64,000 nucleotides of DNA, taken from contig CM040096.1 of the NCBI GenBank assembly GCA_022496805.1, positions 12,215,501-12,279,500 on the forward strand, read 5' to 3'. Made by a program: the position numbers and the translations under genes. The DNA comes from Pohlia nutans. Lineage: Eukaryota; Streptophyta; Bryopsida; Bryales; Mniaceae. The notes beneath the pieces were generated by a model that saw only the letters and a list, made by a program, of their open reading frames with translations, did not search any database and was not told the DNA's origin. Positions 47,712 to 60,059 of the stretch are shown piece by piece (the stretch's first letter is position 1; the number at the start of each line of letters is the position of its first letter).

Positions 47712-48281
47712 GATAGTATTTTGGCTGGAATCCCTAAAAAGGAAGGTGTGTCGGGTGACAAAAAAAGGAGTATGAGATGTATTTGCGGAAAGTAAACTTG
47801 AGTGATTGGGTTTGGTCCCGTGTCAAGGCGCGCCACCGGGTAAGGCGCTGGGGCCTAGTTCAAAGTTAGACTACATGACCAAAATACACCGCCGCCAAGT
47901 TTGAAGCTTGCACTTTATGGGCTTCCAATCCTAGCCCGGCACACCCAATATCTTTCCTCTTGAGCTTGTGTCAAAGAGATTGCGGATATCTACTTTAGAC
48001 AAGATGGACAGCACAAGTCAAGGTGGGTGACCCAGGGACTTCGTGAAATTTTCTAGTGTTTGAACACTGTTTCTCAACGTGCAAAGTAAAGGCCTATTTC
48101 CATGTGGAACCCAACCCGACATTGACCCACAAGTTGGATGGTTTCCATGTAAATTTTTACAACCCATCTTGTCATAAATCATGTTGGATTCCATTACGGC
48201 TATTCGCTACAACTCTCAAACAAAAGACAGCTTAGAAGACCCGACATTGACCTAAAATGAAGCCAAATTGTGCGATGTGTC
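47712..48281. other. Intergenic stretch, possible tRNA-like block
   Basis: No gene is seen. Around 47825-47880, GCGCGCCACCGGGTAAGGCG and CCTAGTTCAAAGTT loosely resemble pol III A and B boxes, weaker than the block at 25326-25380. Confidence 0.25.
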
Positions 48282-48285
48282 TTAA

Positions 48286-48853
48286 CCCCTAACCGCCCAA
48301 CTATGCATATTTTGCATGATGTACGGATTTGAAGTCCGTTTTCTCATCCATCATGCACTTATTACAGTGTGGATTTTTTATTGAAACTTTTATGGGAAGT
48401 TAGCTCCGTGCATGTGTGATCTGATTAGAAAGGGGATGATTTGTGAAATTTTTATGCCTCATTTCATGTTGTAGTGTTCCACCCAAAATTTCGAAGATTT
48501 TAGTCTAAAAGTGCTCTTGAAAAAGTCAACTACTAAAATTAAGCAACCAAAAAATCTCCAAAAACCACTACACTTAGAGTATTACATTTCAACCCATCAC
48601 AAAAAATTTCATTATTAAATTGTCATTATCTTATTCGTAATCATTTTACAAAAGAGTGTTAAATTTTAAGTTTGAAATTTAATACAGAAATATTGGTGAT
48701 AGCAATCGCAAATCTAACTGTACAGATAGAATCTAAAATTCATAATGTAAAACTTTTATTCACTCATCAAGTTGAAAATATCCCTCTTAGTTGCATTTTA
48801 TAATGCATCTTTGAAAAACTGCCAAATTTGAAAAGCGTGAGAACGTTTAGGGG
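48286..48853. mobile_element. TTAA-flanked MITE, 570-bp subfamily copy 2
   Basis: TTAA occurs at 48282-48285 and 48854-48857. Ends are CCCCTAACCGCCC and GAACGTTTAGGGG. It aligns along its whole length with 43895-44464 and differs mainly by scattered substitutions. Confidence 0.85.
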
Positions 48854-48901
48854 TTAAAGGTGAATTTCAACCAAATCCTTGCATTATTGCAAAGGTTGTT
48901 C

Positions 48902-49679
48902 AACCTCTAAAGGACTGTAAGGCCCCCACGCAGCTTTTGGAACTAGAAAGTGAGGAAATTCGGGTTCTTGGGCTTTGAATTGTAGGATGAGCAACAAAGA
49001 GACTCTGGCTCTTTTTGAGAGCCAAATCTGTAGGTACTTTTTGATCGGAAATTCATCAAGTGAGCAATTTTTGGTGATTTTTTTGAGTTGCACGGAGGGT
49101 ATTTAGGCGTCATTCCAGACCCTCATATCTTCCTCCTTACACCTCCAAATTACTTGAAATATTTTGCACATGTTTAAAATGATGATTTCTACTCACAGTA
49201 AAAATTTCAGATTTTTTGGAGCACTTTTGAACAATCCAATTTTAGCATGTGTATAAAATACCCCAAACAAATTCCATCAATCTTCTCAACGGTGGCATTT
49301 TCTCAAAAATTGTGCGATTTTGTAGATCTTTTTTTCACAAAAAAGCTACGTAAGTCTTCTTTAATTTCAACAGTGTTGATCGTCAAAATTACCCCACACC
49401 AATGAGGAATTGAGCTTGCTTTGCTAGGCACTGCTGGCCAGCACTGTAGCACTGCGGCACCTCAGTTGTCCCAACCTCAAAACCTGTTCAATTTGATAAC
49501 TTTGATTGCTTACCAACAATTCCACAATCTCTCAAATGAGGTGCAAATTTGGAATCTAGATCGCTTTTTTAGTAGCTTTCCAACGCACCAATCCTCGCTT
49601 GATTTGGTTGAGAAAATCTTTTTTTTTCTTCATTATTCTCTCATAAATAAGCCCATGGGGCTTACTTTGACGTTTAAGG
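48902..49679. mobile_element. Chimeric TTAA-type element
   Basis: The left part (48902 to about 49415) is the inverse relative of 14270-14825. At about 49425 it switches abruptly to the 30803/44747 family (TGCTAGGCACTGCTGGCCAG onward) and ends with CTTTGACGTTTAAGG-ATTAA. The two halves come from different families. Confidence 0.6.
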
Positions 49680-49683
49680 ATTA

Positions 49684-50607
49684 AGCTAAATGATCTTTCC
49701 AAACAAATGTTGGTGGCATGATATTTGTTTTGCACACATGTCACTTGTAGAAAGGTGTAGTTACTATTATTAATTCAAGAAATTATGTATGGGTACGGTG
49801 GATATGGCCCAGGGGGACACTTCACTATACTTTGGGTGAACACGTGCGTTAATAGGGCAATTAAATAGAGCTATTACTTAATTAGAATATTATTAGGAAT
49901 ATTCTAGATATATTATTGGATTATTCTTTACTTGAATTTAAAGCATCCTATATTATATCTAAAATTTTCTAAATTTTATTGCTCATGAATAAAACACACC
50001 CTATATTTTAATGCACTATGTTTATTAATTTTCCTAAGTGTCCCCCCTCCCAAGGGACATGGTTGCACTCAAATTAATTTTTGGAGGTTTTTTCTACAAT
50101 GGTCACCTGTAGTTGATGTTGGGTTGGGTTCTACATGGAAAGAGGCCTTGAGATGGTGGGTGGCCCAAACCTCTAGGCTTGGGGGAGTCACTTTCAAATA
50201 TTACGTAACAACATGCAAACAAAGATAGGGTTCAAATAAATCTTTGAAGGTAAATTTCATGAATGATTTACATTACTATAGGATGCTCAAAATTGATTAC
50301 AAATGAGAATATTTTCAAAATATTACTAATTATGGTAAGAATTACTTTCAATCTGTAGGATAATTTTAAATATCCTTTATTCACACGTGATGCCATAGTA
50401 CCATAGATGGGTCGTCAAAAAATAGAATAATTTTTTTCTAGCTAGACTTTGCTATTTCTAAGCTATTTTGGGCCATTTTGGGCCACTTTTGATCATTTTT
50501 TGCTTAAAAACGAAAATTAAGAAATTCCTTTTTAGAGGAACAAACTTTATTTTTCAAAAAATATTAAATATTTATTCACGGGGTGGCAACCCAGCTATGG
50601 TCCTACG
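49684..50607. other. AT-rich intergenic stretch, no gene seen
   Basis: No coding sequence or bounded element was found here. Confidence 0.4.
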
Positions 50608-50781
50608 GTACTCTAAAGATACAAAGAGCGACCTCCCCATGGCCCATCATGTACTCTAAAGATACAAAGAGCGACCTCCCCATGGCCCATCATGTACTCT
50701 AAAGATACAAAGAGCGACCTCCCCATGGTCCATCATGTACTCTAAAGATACAAAGAGCGACTTCCCCATGGCCCATCATGT
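50608..50781. repeat. Tandem repeat, 43-bp unit, four copies
   Basis: Units start at 50608, 50651, 50694 and 50737 and read GTACTCTAAAGATACAAAGA, GCGACCTCCCCATGGCCCATCAT-like. The copies differ at only a few positions, so the array is young. A 43-base unit shifts frame, which argues against coding. Confidence 0.9.
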
Positions 50782-51081
50782 ACTTGAATGTCAACTTAAA
50801 AATAACGCAAACTCTACACGTTCTCCAAAACCGCTATGTGCGATTCTGCTTATGCCATCTGCATTTTTTTGGGACGATTCATTGCTAATTTTTTATACAA
50901 AAAGATATAATCCAATAAAAGCTATTAAAATGTAACAAGAAAATTGCAAGGGTAAATTGCTACATTTTGAATGAATGTACATAGTTTGGATGGATTAATC
51001 ATAATTTAGCCATCGTTTGCATGTTTCATTCAAATCATGGATGTAACTAAGGAGCTTCATCATTTCACAACTTGCACCACA

Positions 51082-51330
51082 AGCTAAAATTGTGATTTAG
51101 TGTCGAGCGAGGAATGACCACAATTTGCTCAAAGGTGAGGAGAAATAATGTCCCTACAATATGTAGGAATTTGCCACTTGTCATTCCCACTTTCACTGAG
51201 AGCGCTATATCTTTTTCAGAAGATTAGAGTGATATGAGCTGGCATGCTATGTTTATTACAAAGTTGCCATTCGTCATTGGAACACTCCATCCAGAAGGTT
51301 TATTTGAAGTTTTTTATCATTTTAAATTTT

Positions 51331-51385
<55 letters not shown>

Positions 51386-51440
51386 CAATATATATATATA
51401 TATATATTTTACAGAGACACCGTAGAGATATTTGCAAAAT
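51082..51440. mobile_element. Copy of the CACTA-ended 350-bp family with internal (TA)n
   Basis: The left end CTAAAATTGTGATTTAGTG and the core GGAATTTGCCACTTGTCATT, GGAACACTCCATCCAGAAGG match 1287-1636. A (TA)n tract of about 75 bases at 51335-51410 replaces the T-rich spacer of the other copy. The right end is not preserved. Confidence 0.6.
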
Positions 51441-51872
51441 AGAGAAAAGCCATTAGAAGGAATCTAAAGCCTCTACAAGGCCGTGAGTTCTCATGCACAA
51501 ATATTAATATAATAGAATAAAATAAAAATAAAAAATAAAAAATAAATATGACATAGATCTGATGTAGTCACCTCTAGGCCACGTCAGACTAGATACTAAT
51601 TTTAAATTATTTTCTAAATACATTCTTATAATAAAAAATTAAACTATTTTAAAAACATCTTAACTTTTTGATAATATTTTCTTAAAAATAATAAAAAATA
51701 AAAATATTATTAAAATAAATTTCAATAAAAGATTATATTCTGGCACAAGTTTCAAAACGGTCCTCTAGAGGCTACAGTAATTATTACACTCAATGGTGTA
51801 TTTAGTGTTTAGAGATAATTGATGTCTTTTACCACGATTCGTTCAAAGGTGAAGAAAAATAATGTCCCTTGA

Positions 51873-52017
51873 CACTACATGAAAAGGGCTCCCTATTTCA
51901 CCAAAAATGACCACCAAAAGTGTCCAATTCCACCAAAGATTTAAAATTTTGGTGAAATTGAACAATTTTTGGTGGTCATTTTTGGTGAAATAGGGAGCCC
52001 TTTCTACTACCGTAGTG
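51873..52017. mobile_element. CACTA-like hairpin MITE, 145 bp
   Basis: It starts CACTACATGAAAAGGGCTCC and ends GGAGCCCTTTCTACTACCGTAGTG-like. The inner arms, with CACCAAAAATGACCACC, pair for most of the length. No clear 3-bp duplication. Confidence 0.6.
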
Positions 52018-52102
52018 AATGCATGTTTCAATAAGTGTACAAATGCAATATGAGATGTGATAGTATTTGATTTTACATGCCATATTGACTTTAAGGACCT
52101 TT

Positions 52103-52274
52103 CACTACACCGGAATCACCATATACTGTGGGTGGGTGAATGACGTGGGCACATTCATCCATTGGACAAAATTTCGTCCAATTTGGATGAATTTTACCAC
52201 AATATTTTGAAAAATAAATATTAGTAAAACCTCTCATAAATACTGTAGGCCACAGTATATGGTGGTTTTGGTGT
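52103..52274. mobile_element. CACTA-like hairpin MITE, about 170 bp
   Basis: The left end CACTACACCGGAATCACCAT and the right end ATGGTGGTTTTGGTGTA are imperfect inverted repeats; CATATACTGTGG and CCACAGTATATG pair further in. It lies just downstream of the FSH1-type gene. Confidence 0.55.
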
Positions 52275-52426
52275 ATTCAAGAGGCAGGAACAAATGATGG
52301 CTCACGAAGGCTAGGCTATATTTATATGCTAGCTATCTATTCTAAGTTGTCAAAATCCTCTATTTCTTAATACTTTAGATATGACAAGATATTTCTACTT
52401 TACAAATTGTAGGAAACAAGACTATT

Positions 52427-54802
52427 CTATTGTCTCACACCACGTTGGTTCAATTGTGCCGTTAGAAAGCTTCTCAAACTCTGCACTGCAACCGGATCTG
52501 CATTTAAGCACTGCAAGGTGAGTCATAATTGCACTGATATAATTCTATCATCCATTGTTTCTATTAAACTCAAATTCTACACTACCATTCAAAGAATCAC
52601 TAAGCTAATTAGAACAAAGGATATTACTAGTTCCAGTGGTTCTAGAATTCAAGTATCTAACTTTTGTGAACAATGCTGTAGAAATTGGTAGAATCTAAGC
52701 TACAACTAAAACTTTATGTATACCTAAAACTGGAACAACCCGACCCCCTGCATGCCTGATGAGAATTGGTTCCTTGAAATGTCTTGTCAATGTTTCAGCT
52801 TTTTTTTTAGTCTTATCTGCTTCACCTGTTGGAAGCCATAGGCACCAGATGAGAACATATATAAATACTGAATTTCTAAAAGTCGTGCACAACTCAAATC
52901 CAACCACCGACATTGAAGCAATCGATTAAGCCAAGTTTATTCCATTGTCGCAATGTAGAATTCAAATACAATCTCCACACCTTTGACATGACCTATTGTT
53001 CATATTTTTCCATCCTGTACAAGTGTAGGATTTAAACAGAAATCTCCGCACCTTTAATATGATAATGAATTATCATACCTATGATGTGTGAAGAAGGACA
53101 TTCTATGAGGTCGTAATACGCTGGTTTCAATCTCAAAATTTTGCTGCATGCTCCGCCCAACACTACTACCATGCGTATCCTTGGTGTATCAAATAAACGC
53201 AAGTCCTGTTCAACACTGAAGTTACAAGAAGTACCTACGGATATCAACAATTTAATCGAATGCAAGAAGCAGCGTCCATGGCCATGACAATTACTACAGC
53301 TGAGCACCAAAAAGGAAATGGAGCCTGGTCCTATTACTACATGTATTATTAGCATAGCCTACTCAATTCCATGTCTAAACAACTCCAATGTAGGATAGTG
53401 AACTATGAACCAATTAATTTTCTAAATTCCTGTCATCTTGTGGTAGAGCATTACGGCCATGCTGAAGCTCCTTGCCATTCAAACCAAAAGCTGGATTTAA
53501 ATAATGTGACAGATATTGCAAGTAAATTGGAGTATCTACCTTTTCTTGAAGACCTATCAGTGCACAACCCAAAATTGCTCCCTGCATGAAGAATACTTCG
53601 ATATTAGATCAGGTAGAGTGAGAGAAGTGTTCCAACTTTCAAAAGCTTGAACTTCCTATCTGCCCCATCCTACCTCTGAATGCTCAACTTTATCCTTGAC
53701 ATGAAAGAAATATCATTTCCAAAACCTCTTGCCAGAAAGTGAGGTCAATCAAGCTGGTTTAACCAAAGAAAACTCCTAAGTGCACTTATGGTGTACATAT
53801 CAATTTCCAAATACCTGAGAGAATGCCATAAATCCGTCAATAGGATCATTCTCGTCAATAGCCTTCTCTATGTGTTCAACTGCTTCATCCACTCCTTGTA
53901 CTTCTGAAAAGTCCTGCAGAGAATCTGTTAAGTGAGGAGTTCAGTCCCTACACATGTTGGAGATATTTGATTATCAATAGGCAACCACATGTCATATACT
54001 TGATTTCAATATACATTATGTTTATATCTACTTCTTGAATAGCTCAGTACTAGGCAAACTGCATAATATGCTGCTTAAAACACCAAGCAAAGGAAGTTCC
54101 AATGATGTAGCACAAACAAAACCCTCATATGAGAATGGTAATATCAATCATATACATTGTATTGATCAATGAAACCTAATCTCCACCAAAAGATTAGACG
54201 ATGATACTATCTGGTTAAAAAAAATAGTAGAAAAGGACCACAAACACGACCACAAATCTGTTGCAGCACGAGTAGTATTCTAGCCTACAGAAAGACGATG
54301 GGAAACTTCAAGTTGCACGAGGGGAATTGAGTAGCAACTTCAATGCACCTTATTAGCTTGGTACCACTCAAAATATGGAGGTTCGAACATTTTCTCCACA
54401 TTTGACGGTCCTGTAGCGAACCAAACTGCATCAATAAAGATCTGCCACCATCATCACCCACCATGTGTTATAATATCACAGCTAATGTATAAATGTAGAT
54501 AATGCAAACTGTTGTGCCTTTCTATTGCATGTTAAGAATTTTGACAGACAAAATTCAGCGACAAAATCATGGCACTTGACAAAAAAACACTTTTCGTAGT
54601 ATACAAGACGTCTCCAGCAACTGTCGAACTATAGTAGAAAAAAATTATATAAGAATAAAGGTTGATGACTTACTAACTCAACAAGATCGCCAATTGCTTC
54701 AATCCACTTTGCTTTCTCCATTTGTTGCTTCATGATCTTTCCACTAGTTCGAAAACCGTGCAAACACAAGAGACGAAGCTTTCGCACTGAAGTTGATGCC
54801 AT
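52427..54802 (-). CDS. FSH1-type serine hydrolase (alpha/beta hydrolase)
   Basis: Seven exons on the minus strand: 54674-54802, 54349-54441, 53815-53913, 53540-53581, 53079-53205, 52724-52825 and 52427-52497. All phases agree and give 220 residues, the usual length for the family. It starts with the family signature LRLLCLHGFRTSG. The nucleophile elbow is FSQGA, split over exons 3 and 4. GEADK matches the region of the catalytic Asp. Where relatives have the catalytic His in a GHxVP motif, this reads HAGGRVVP, so Arg stands where His is expected. The upstream HAGG His might compensate or the protein may be inactive. FSH1-family proteins are small cytosolic or plastid carboxylesterase-like hydrolases; the substrate here is unknown. 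The last exon uses an acceptor that completes an Asp codon (VPVLDPVAVQ). Confidence 0.88.
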
Positions 54803-56000
54803 TTTTTGAAAGCTCACCAACTTCACCAATTCTCAAGTTGACATTCATGTCCACATCTTATATGTGTAGGATAAAGATTAATGAATTGCCACTATTACTG
54901 GACTTCAAGGGTCTCAAAACTCACCTTCTTTAGCATCAAGTGACTCCATTCATGTTTGGCGTGTGTATGCACGTTGTTTGCTGAAAATCCAACTTCTCCC
55001 ACGAACCTAAATGCGTCAGAGAGCAAAGGAAGAGACTCCACTACCAAACATATTATTCCAAGCTGTGAGTGAAATTAACACAATCAATGACCATCGAAGT
55101 GCAAAATGCTGCCACTCACAGTTACCAGTCTCAAAGAGGAAAAAGAGAGAGAGCAGTCCAGTAGGCTAGGGCGAGGGCGGAACCTGGTTGCACCCCTTCA
55201 TCACCACAAGCGACATCACCAGATCGCCAAAAGACACAAACGAGTATGTCACTTGGTGCTCTCAGAGAAAGGGAACGAATAACCACTATCGAGCTTGGTG
55301 ATCAAGTGTCGTGGCACTTGATCATATAAAGTATCGCCTAGATTTAAAATTGTATAAATTTTAAATATTTACCTTGTATTCGCACATTACTTCGTACGCT
55401 ATCCTATCCTATCCTTTGCAGCTCACTGTCGTATCCTCGACTGTAATCAACGATTTGAACTCGTTAGTCAGGTAGCGGAATATGCCATGTATAATTAGGT
55501 GTAAGCTGCTTCTTTGAATTACCAGACAATCAAGTAAGACAGGAGCAGTAGTGATGAACAACCATTTGTGATGACAATTTCATCAGCTACTCCAAGGCTG
55601 GTCAGTTACACATCAATATGCTGAGTAATCCGGGTGAACATGGTTATCTGCGTTCAGCAACTGTCAGATTATCAAACCGTACCAGCATAAATTGACAAGT
55701 AGAGGCAATAAAACAACGATGGCAGATAACGAGAATTAACATAGTATATTTACAAGAAATCCGATTTTCTTGAGCTGTGCAAAGTTAACCTTCGATTAAT
55801 CTAAAGTTGCAGCAACAGCGAGTTCAGACAAAGCTCATTCTTGTCTTACAGAGTTCAATGTTGACTGCCTCTATTCTCAATGATTGCAAGTCCAAACCCT
55901 GATGTTTGGAAATATTGACTGACGATCACAAAACAGAATGTGAGCATTACAGTCATGGAAATCGTACATGTACTTAGCAGTTTATAAAACTAATCACCAG
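54803..56000. promoter_or_regulatory. Upstream region of the FSH1-type gene and 3' flank of ALG2
   Basis: Leader exons of the hydrolase gene are likely in 54840-55300, but none can be fixed. From 55300 the sequence is AT-rich without recognisable genes. The 3' untranslated region of ALG2 probably occupies part of 55700-56064. Confidence 0.35.
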
Positions 56001-56064
56001 CTGGAGCAAAGTCTTACTCTGATTGTTCCTACAACTGTAAAAGGCTTAATTGCTACTCCTAGTG

Positions 56065-59000
56065 CTACAAACTGCCCTTCAAAAGGTTGTGAATTATAGA
56101 ATTCAGTCGTTCACCGAACACTTGCCTTGAAAAGTTTTCCTCCACATGCTTTCTGGCATTCTTGCCCATGATTTCGGCCCTGGAGGAATCTTGAAGGATC
56201 AGAGCCATCGCAGAAGCAAAGCTCTCTGGGGTTGGTTCACATAAGTAACCTGTTTTAGCATGTTGAATGCTTTCCTTGGGCCCCCCACTGTGACAGGCCA
56301 CAACTGGCCTTTCAGCAGCCATAGCCTCAAGGGGAACAATGCCGAAGTGCTCATTCTGTATCAAAGACGCGACTGCCTATTAGCATCAGCACAAAAACAG
56401 GACAATACATATTGCTCTATATCGGGACTTTGTTGGCTCTTAAATTCTCATAAGTAATTTCACTTTTATCAGCAAGTACAACAAGTACAAATTCTCTATG
56501 ATTGACTTCGGTATGACAAACAAGCCTTATAACCAAGAGAAATACTAGGTGACGAGGGTTGCATAGTGGATACCATTGGAGTGTAAAGAACGCAGACGCA
56601 TGCCGCCAGCAAAGCGTTTCTCTGCAAAGTTGAGCAAGATGCTACAAATATCACTTGCGCATCCACTCCCTTCTCTATAGCCAACGTTTTAAGCTCTTGC
56701 AAATATTCCCGATTCTCTGCCAGTCGCTTATCATAACCACCTGACAGCTTCCAGAATTATAATTATGAAAATCAGAACAATACCATAATATATTTCGAGT
56801 AAGTTTGTTCATAAAAGAATCTTGGTGAGTTCCACGAATGAAATCCATAACATGTAAAAAAACTAAAATTTGCAGCAGGTAGCCCACCTGCAACAACTAA
56901 ACGCACAAGTTTTCTCGGCACACTGGATAGCTGCGAGTCTTTTTGTTGCCTCACGAGGGTCGCAAATGCTTCTATTGCAAGTGCTATGTTCTTCTTCTTC
57001 TCAAACCTGTTAATGGACAGAAAGGAGTGCCTGAAGATACCCCCAGGAACACGAGATACACGTTTAATCACAGTTCCTGAAGTAAACAAGATCACAAATG
57101 GGCTATATGAGGCCGGATCAAACTCAACCTAAACTAGACCTCGATTCATAAACACCTGGCCCAAACTCAGTCTAAATTTTTCTTGAATTTATCATAAGAG
57201 TTTATTAATAATATTATCCCAATATTTCATCCAATAAACCGCCGTGAAGATGGGTTTGAATACCAGTACGCCCAGCAGAGTTCAAGATAATATGATATAT
57301 AATTGTGATAGTACATATTCCAGATTCTTGTTTTCAAGCACACAAAAATAAATAAAGACTAGTATGGACCTAAGCGAAGCAGTAAATTAAAACATTCAAA
57401 TTTTGAACTCATTACAGAGCAGTACTCACCCCTCAGCTGAAAGTCCAGGTATGAACGTGACATCAGGAGGATTGTCCAGAGAAGTATCAAATTGATGGAC
57501 ATCAACAGCAGGATAAAGTACTGCTGGATGCAGGCCTCGCGCCCGAAGTCGAGTAAACGTGGTACCAAATGTAGTTGCCGTGAATTCACTGTTCACCAAA
57601 ACGCAGTCCGCCATACCTGCGTTAGGGTTGGAGGCCCATAAGCACCCCTTACCAGCAATGTAAGACAACCACCAGCCAAAATGAAATTTCTACCTCTGCC
57701 ATAGCCACAGTCATACAAGTAACAAAGTTGGTTTCAGCATTTTCAATGGCCAGTCAAACCAATCAAAGGCGAGATAAGTTAAACCATTTTGGTGGCTCCA
57801 ACATGTAGACCGAAAAATTAAAGACTGACTATCTGCAATAAGCCAAATATTAAAATTCCGAGGATCTGAAAACTTGAAAGGTACTGAAAATTTTGAAAAG
57901 TAACATACCAGTGGTTGTTTCCTCTATCCAATTCAGAGGCGCTCGATAAAGTCTGCGAAGTCGAGTTGTGTGTTGAGCAAGTAGCATGTCTGGAAAATGG
58001 CAGTAGAACAAGACCTACCGATGACCAAAAAACAGGCTCAAAATAATTTAGAAATTGCCTCAGCACATATTTTAAGGAAGGCAATACCACGATTGCCGAG
58101 CTCTACTGAAAAACAGCACAGAACCTTGTAATTGCAGAGCATCCAATGTAACGTTAGTGTGCGATATAAACGTTATAATGATTGGACGGATATGGCAGAA
58201 ATTAACTTCAAACGAATACATTCCGTCACAATGAGCAGGAAACTTGCTGGAATTAAGTATTAGAATGCTAGGCTAATAACCTCATTATTATAGGCGAGGC
58301 ATTAAGGGCAAGAATGTCATGGAGCAACCAACTGACACAAAACTGAGTAGAAGTAAATTGTGCTTCACCGTCTAATAAAAATGTCATGAGACGCAAAAAT
58401 TCAGGACAGTGCATTTGCAGAGACATTATAGAGCCCTGCACTAGAATTCACACAAAAAATTACCTTGGATCCTCTCTTCAATTTAAGAACGGGTATGACT
58501 GCTGAAACTTGATCAGCAAAAACAACATCAAACTTCGGCCACAAGAGAACCATGCAGATTGCCACGTAAACGCAACGAATGTATGCGCAGACAGCATGTA
58601 ACCGATTGAAAACGTGTCGAGGTAGAAAGTCACCGTAAACTGTTACAGGAAAGCTCCCTGCAGACAGAACAACAATTAAGATTAATCTCTTTCTCCCACT
58701 CTTTCTCTTGCCTGCACCTAGGTTTAGATAACATCAAGATAACAGAAGAGGAAAAGCACCATCGATCGTCTCCTCGAAGCATCGTTTCTTGTCATGATGT
58801 GCCGTGAAAATGTGTACATGATGTCCTAGCGCAGACAATTCCACAGCAGCGTCCACGGCCAGCCTTTCTGCGCCACCTGAACAATGCAATGCGAACACTT
58901 TTGCTTGAAATAAAATCACAGAAGCAGGGTTAAACACTTCAAGAAGACAAGAATCACCAGAGTGTTCAAAAAATAATAAAAATTAAAGAAACCTAAGACA

Positions 59001-59154
59001 CTGCATCATGAATCAAAAACCTGCCATCATCCAGGAATTTATACGACGCAACGACATAACGAAAAGATAAATAAGGCGGCCGCGTTCACTCTCATAGCTT
59101 ACCAATGCCAAGGTCGGGATGGCATAGCGCAATACGCAGCTTGCGATCCGCCAT
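56065..59154 (-). CDS. ALG2: ALG2 alpha-1,3/1,6-mannosyltransferase
   Basis: Eight exons on the minus strand: 59103-59154, 58760-58876, 58464-58657, 57909-58014, 57430-57616, 56888-57030, 56574-56740 and 56065-56355. All phases agree and give 418 residues, the size of ALG2 in other eukaryotes. ALG2 is a GT4 glycosyltransferase on the cytosolic face of the ER. It adds the second and third mannoses from GDP-mannose to dolichol-linked Man1GlcNAc2 in N-glycan precursor synthesis. Motifs: N-terminal [93 protein letters not shown] with the E-x7-E signature, and SGGPKESI. The hydrophobic stretch [18 protein letters not shown] is the usual membrane-associated segment. At exon 6 the nearer acceptor (57076) would break the frame, so the one at 57031 is used. 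Confidence 0.95.
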
Positions 59155-59703
59155 TGAAAAGCCCTTTCTAATTCCAGTCGGCTCGCGCTCATGAGCAGTT
59201 TGTTGTACACAGTGTGCTCTGTGGCATGATAATGTTTTACGCCGACGGGGAAAACAACACACAATTTGATCTACGGTATCAGATAAGTACGATATGTTAC
59301 AAATACGATATGCTACAAATTTGTTACGTCGCCTGTATGTCTGTGTAATTGCAATAAGTCCTCGCCTGCTGCATCGCACCTCTGCTACCCTAATTCCCAA
59401 CACCTCACAATTCCCCTGGTCCGCTCTCAAATTCTGCGACTGGCCTATAACGCTACACCGAAAAATTCAATCACATCTCGACACCGACAATCGATCTCTG
59501 AACCTACAGGCACCCAGTACAATCGACGATGCAAAACTCCCCGGAAACCCTAAAACCCACCCACAACCCGGCTCTAGTCACAACGTGCTCATCGTCCACA
59601 GCGTTCTGAGTTCCCAGTTTGCAGTTCCAAGTTCCCAGTTCCCAATTCCCCAAAACGCCGTCTTTTCCCGTTTTTTTGAGAGATAAAATTTTGGGGATAC
59701 ACT
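59155..59703. promoter_or_regulatory. Upstream region of ALG2
   Basis: It is moderately GC-rich with pyrimidine-rich stretches (CCCAGTTTGCAGTTCC, CCCAGTTCCCAATTCCCC). The open frame on the plus strand at 59294-59686 has no recognisable domain and probably reflects promoter or leader composition. Confidence 0.4.
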
Positions 59704-59707
59704 TTAA

Positions 59708-59970
59708 CCCCTAAGCATTGGACATATGACCATGGAATCTTGCTTTACTTATCACACTCAATTTTAGTAGTATAAATAAGATAAGAATTTAATTTTATAT
59801 TTTTTTAGTAGATTAAGTCATGTGTCTACTACAAATCATGAATTTTCATAAATTTTGGTGAAATTTTGAAATTACTATGATTTTTTGAAGTGATTGTAAA
59901 GAAAATTCATATCAATTACAAAATGTACTCAAAACTTCCGATTTTTTTTACCCAAGGTGTAAATTACAAT
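59708..59970. mobile_element. Truncated TTAA-type element
   Basis: TTAA at 59704-59707 is followed by CCCCTAAGCATTGGACATATGACC. The body matches the inverse of the right part of 37517-38213 (ACTACAAATCATGAATTTTCAT). It stops at about 59970 where the duplicated arm sequence begins. Confidence 0.65.
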
Positions 59971-60059
59971 GAATTCCGGAAGTAGCCAGTAGAGTCCACC
60001 ACCTGCTACGACACCGTCCGAAGATATTCACCTTCAAAAACTACTCTCAGAACGATTGG

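Noticed and set aside
51234..51456. Frame with a long Ile-Tyr repeat
   Set aside because: It is a translation of the (TA)n microsatellite inside a MITE.
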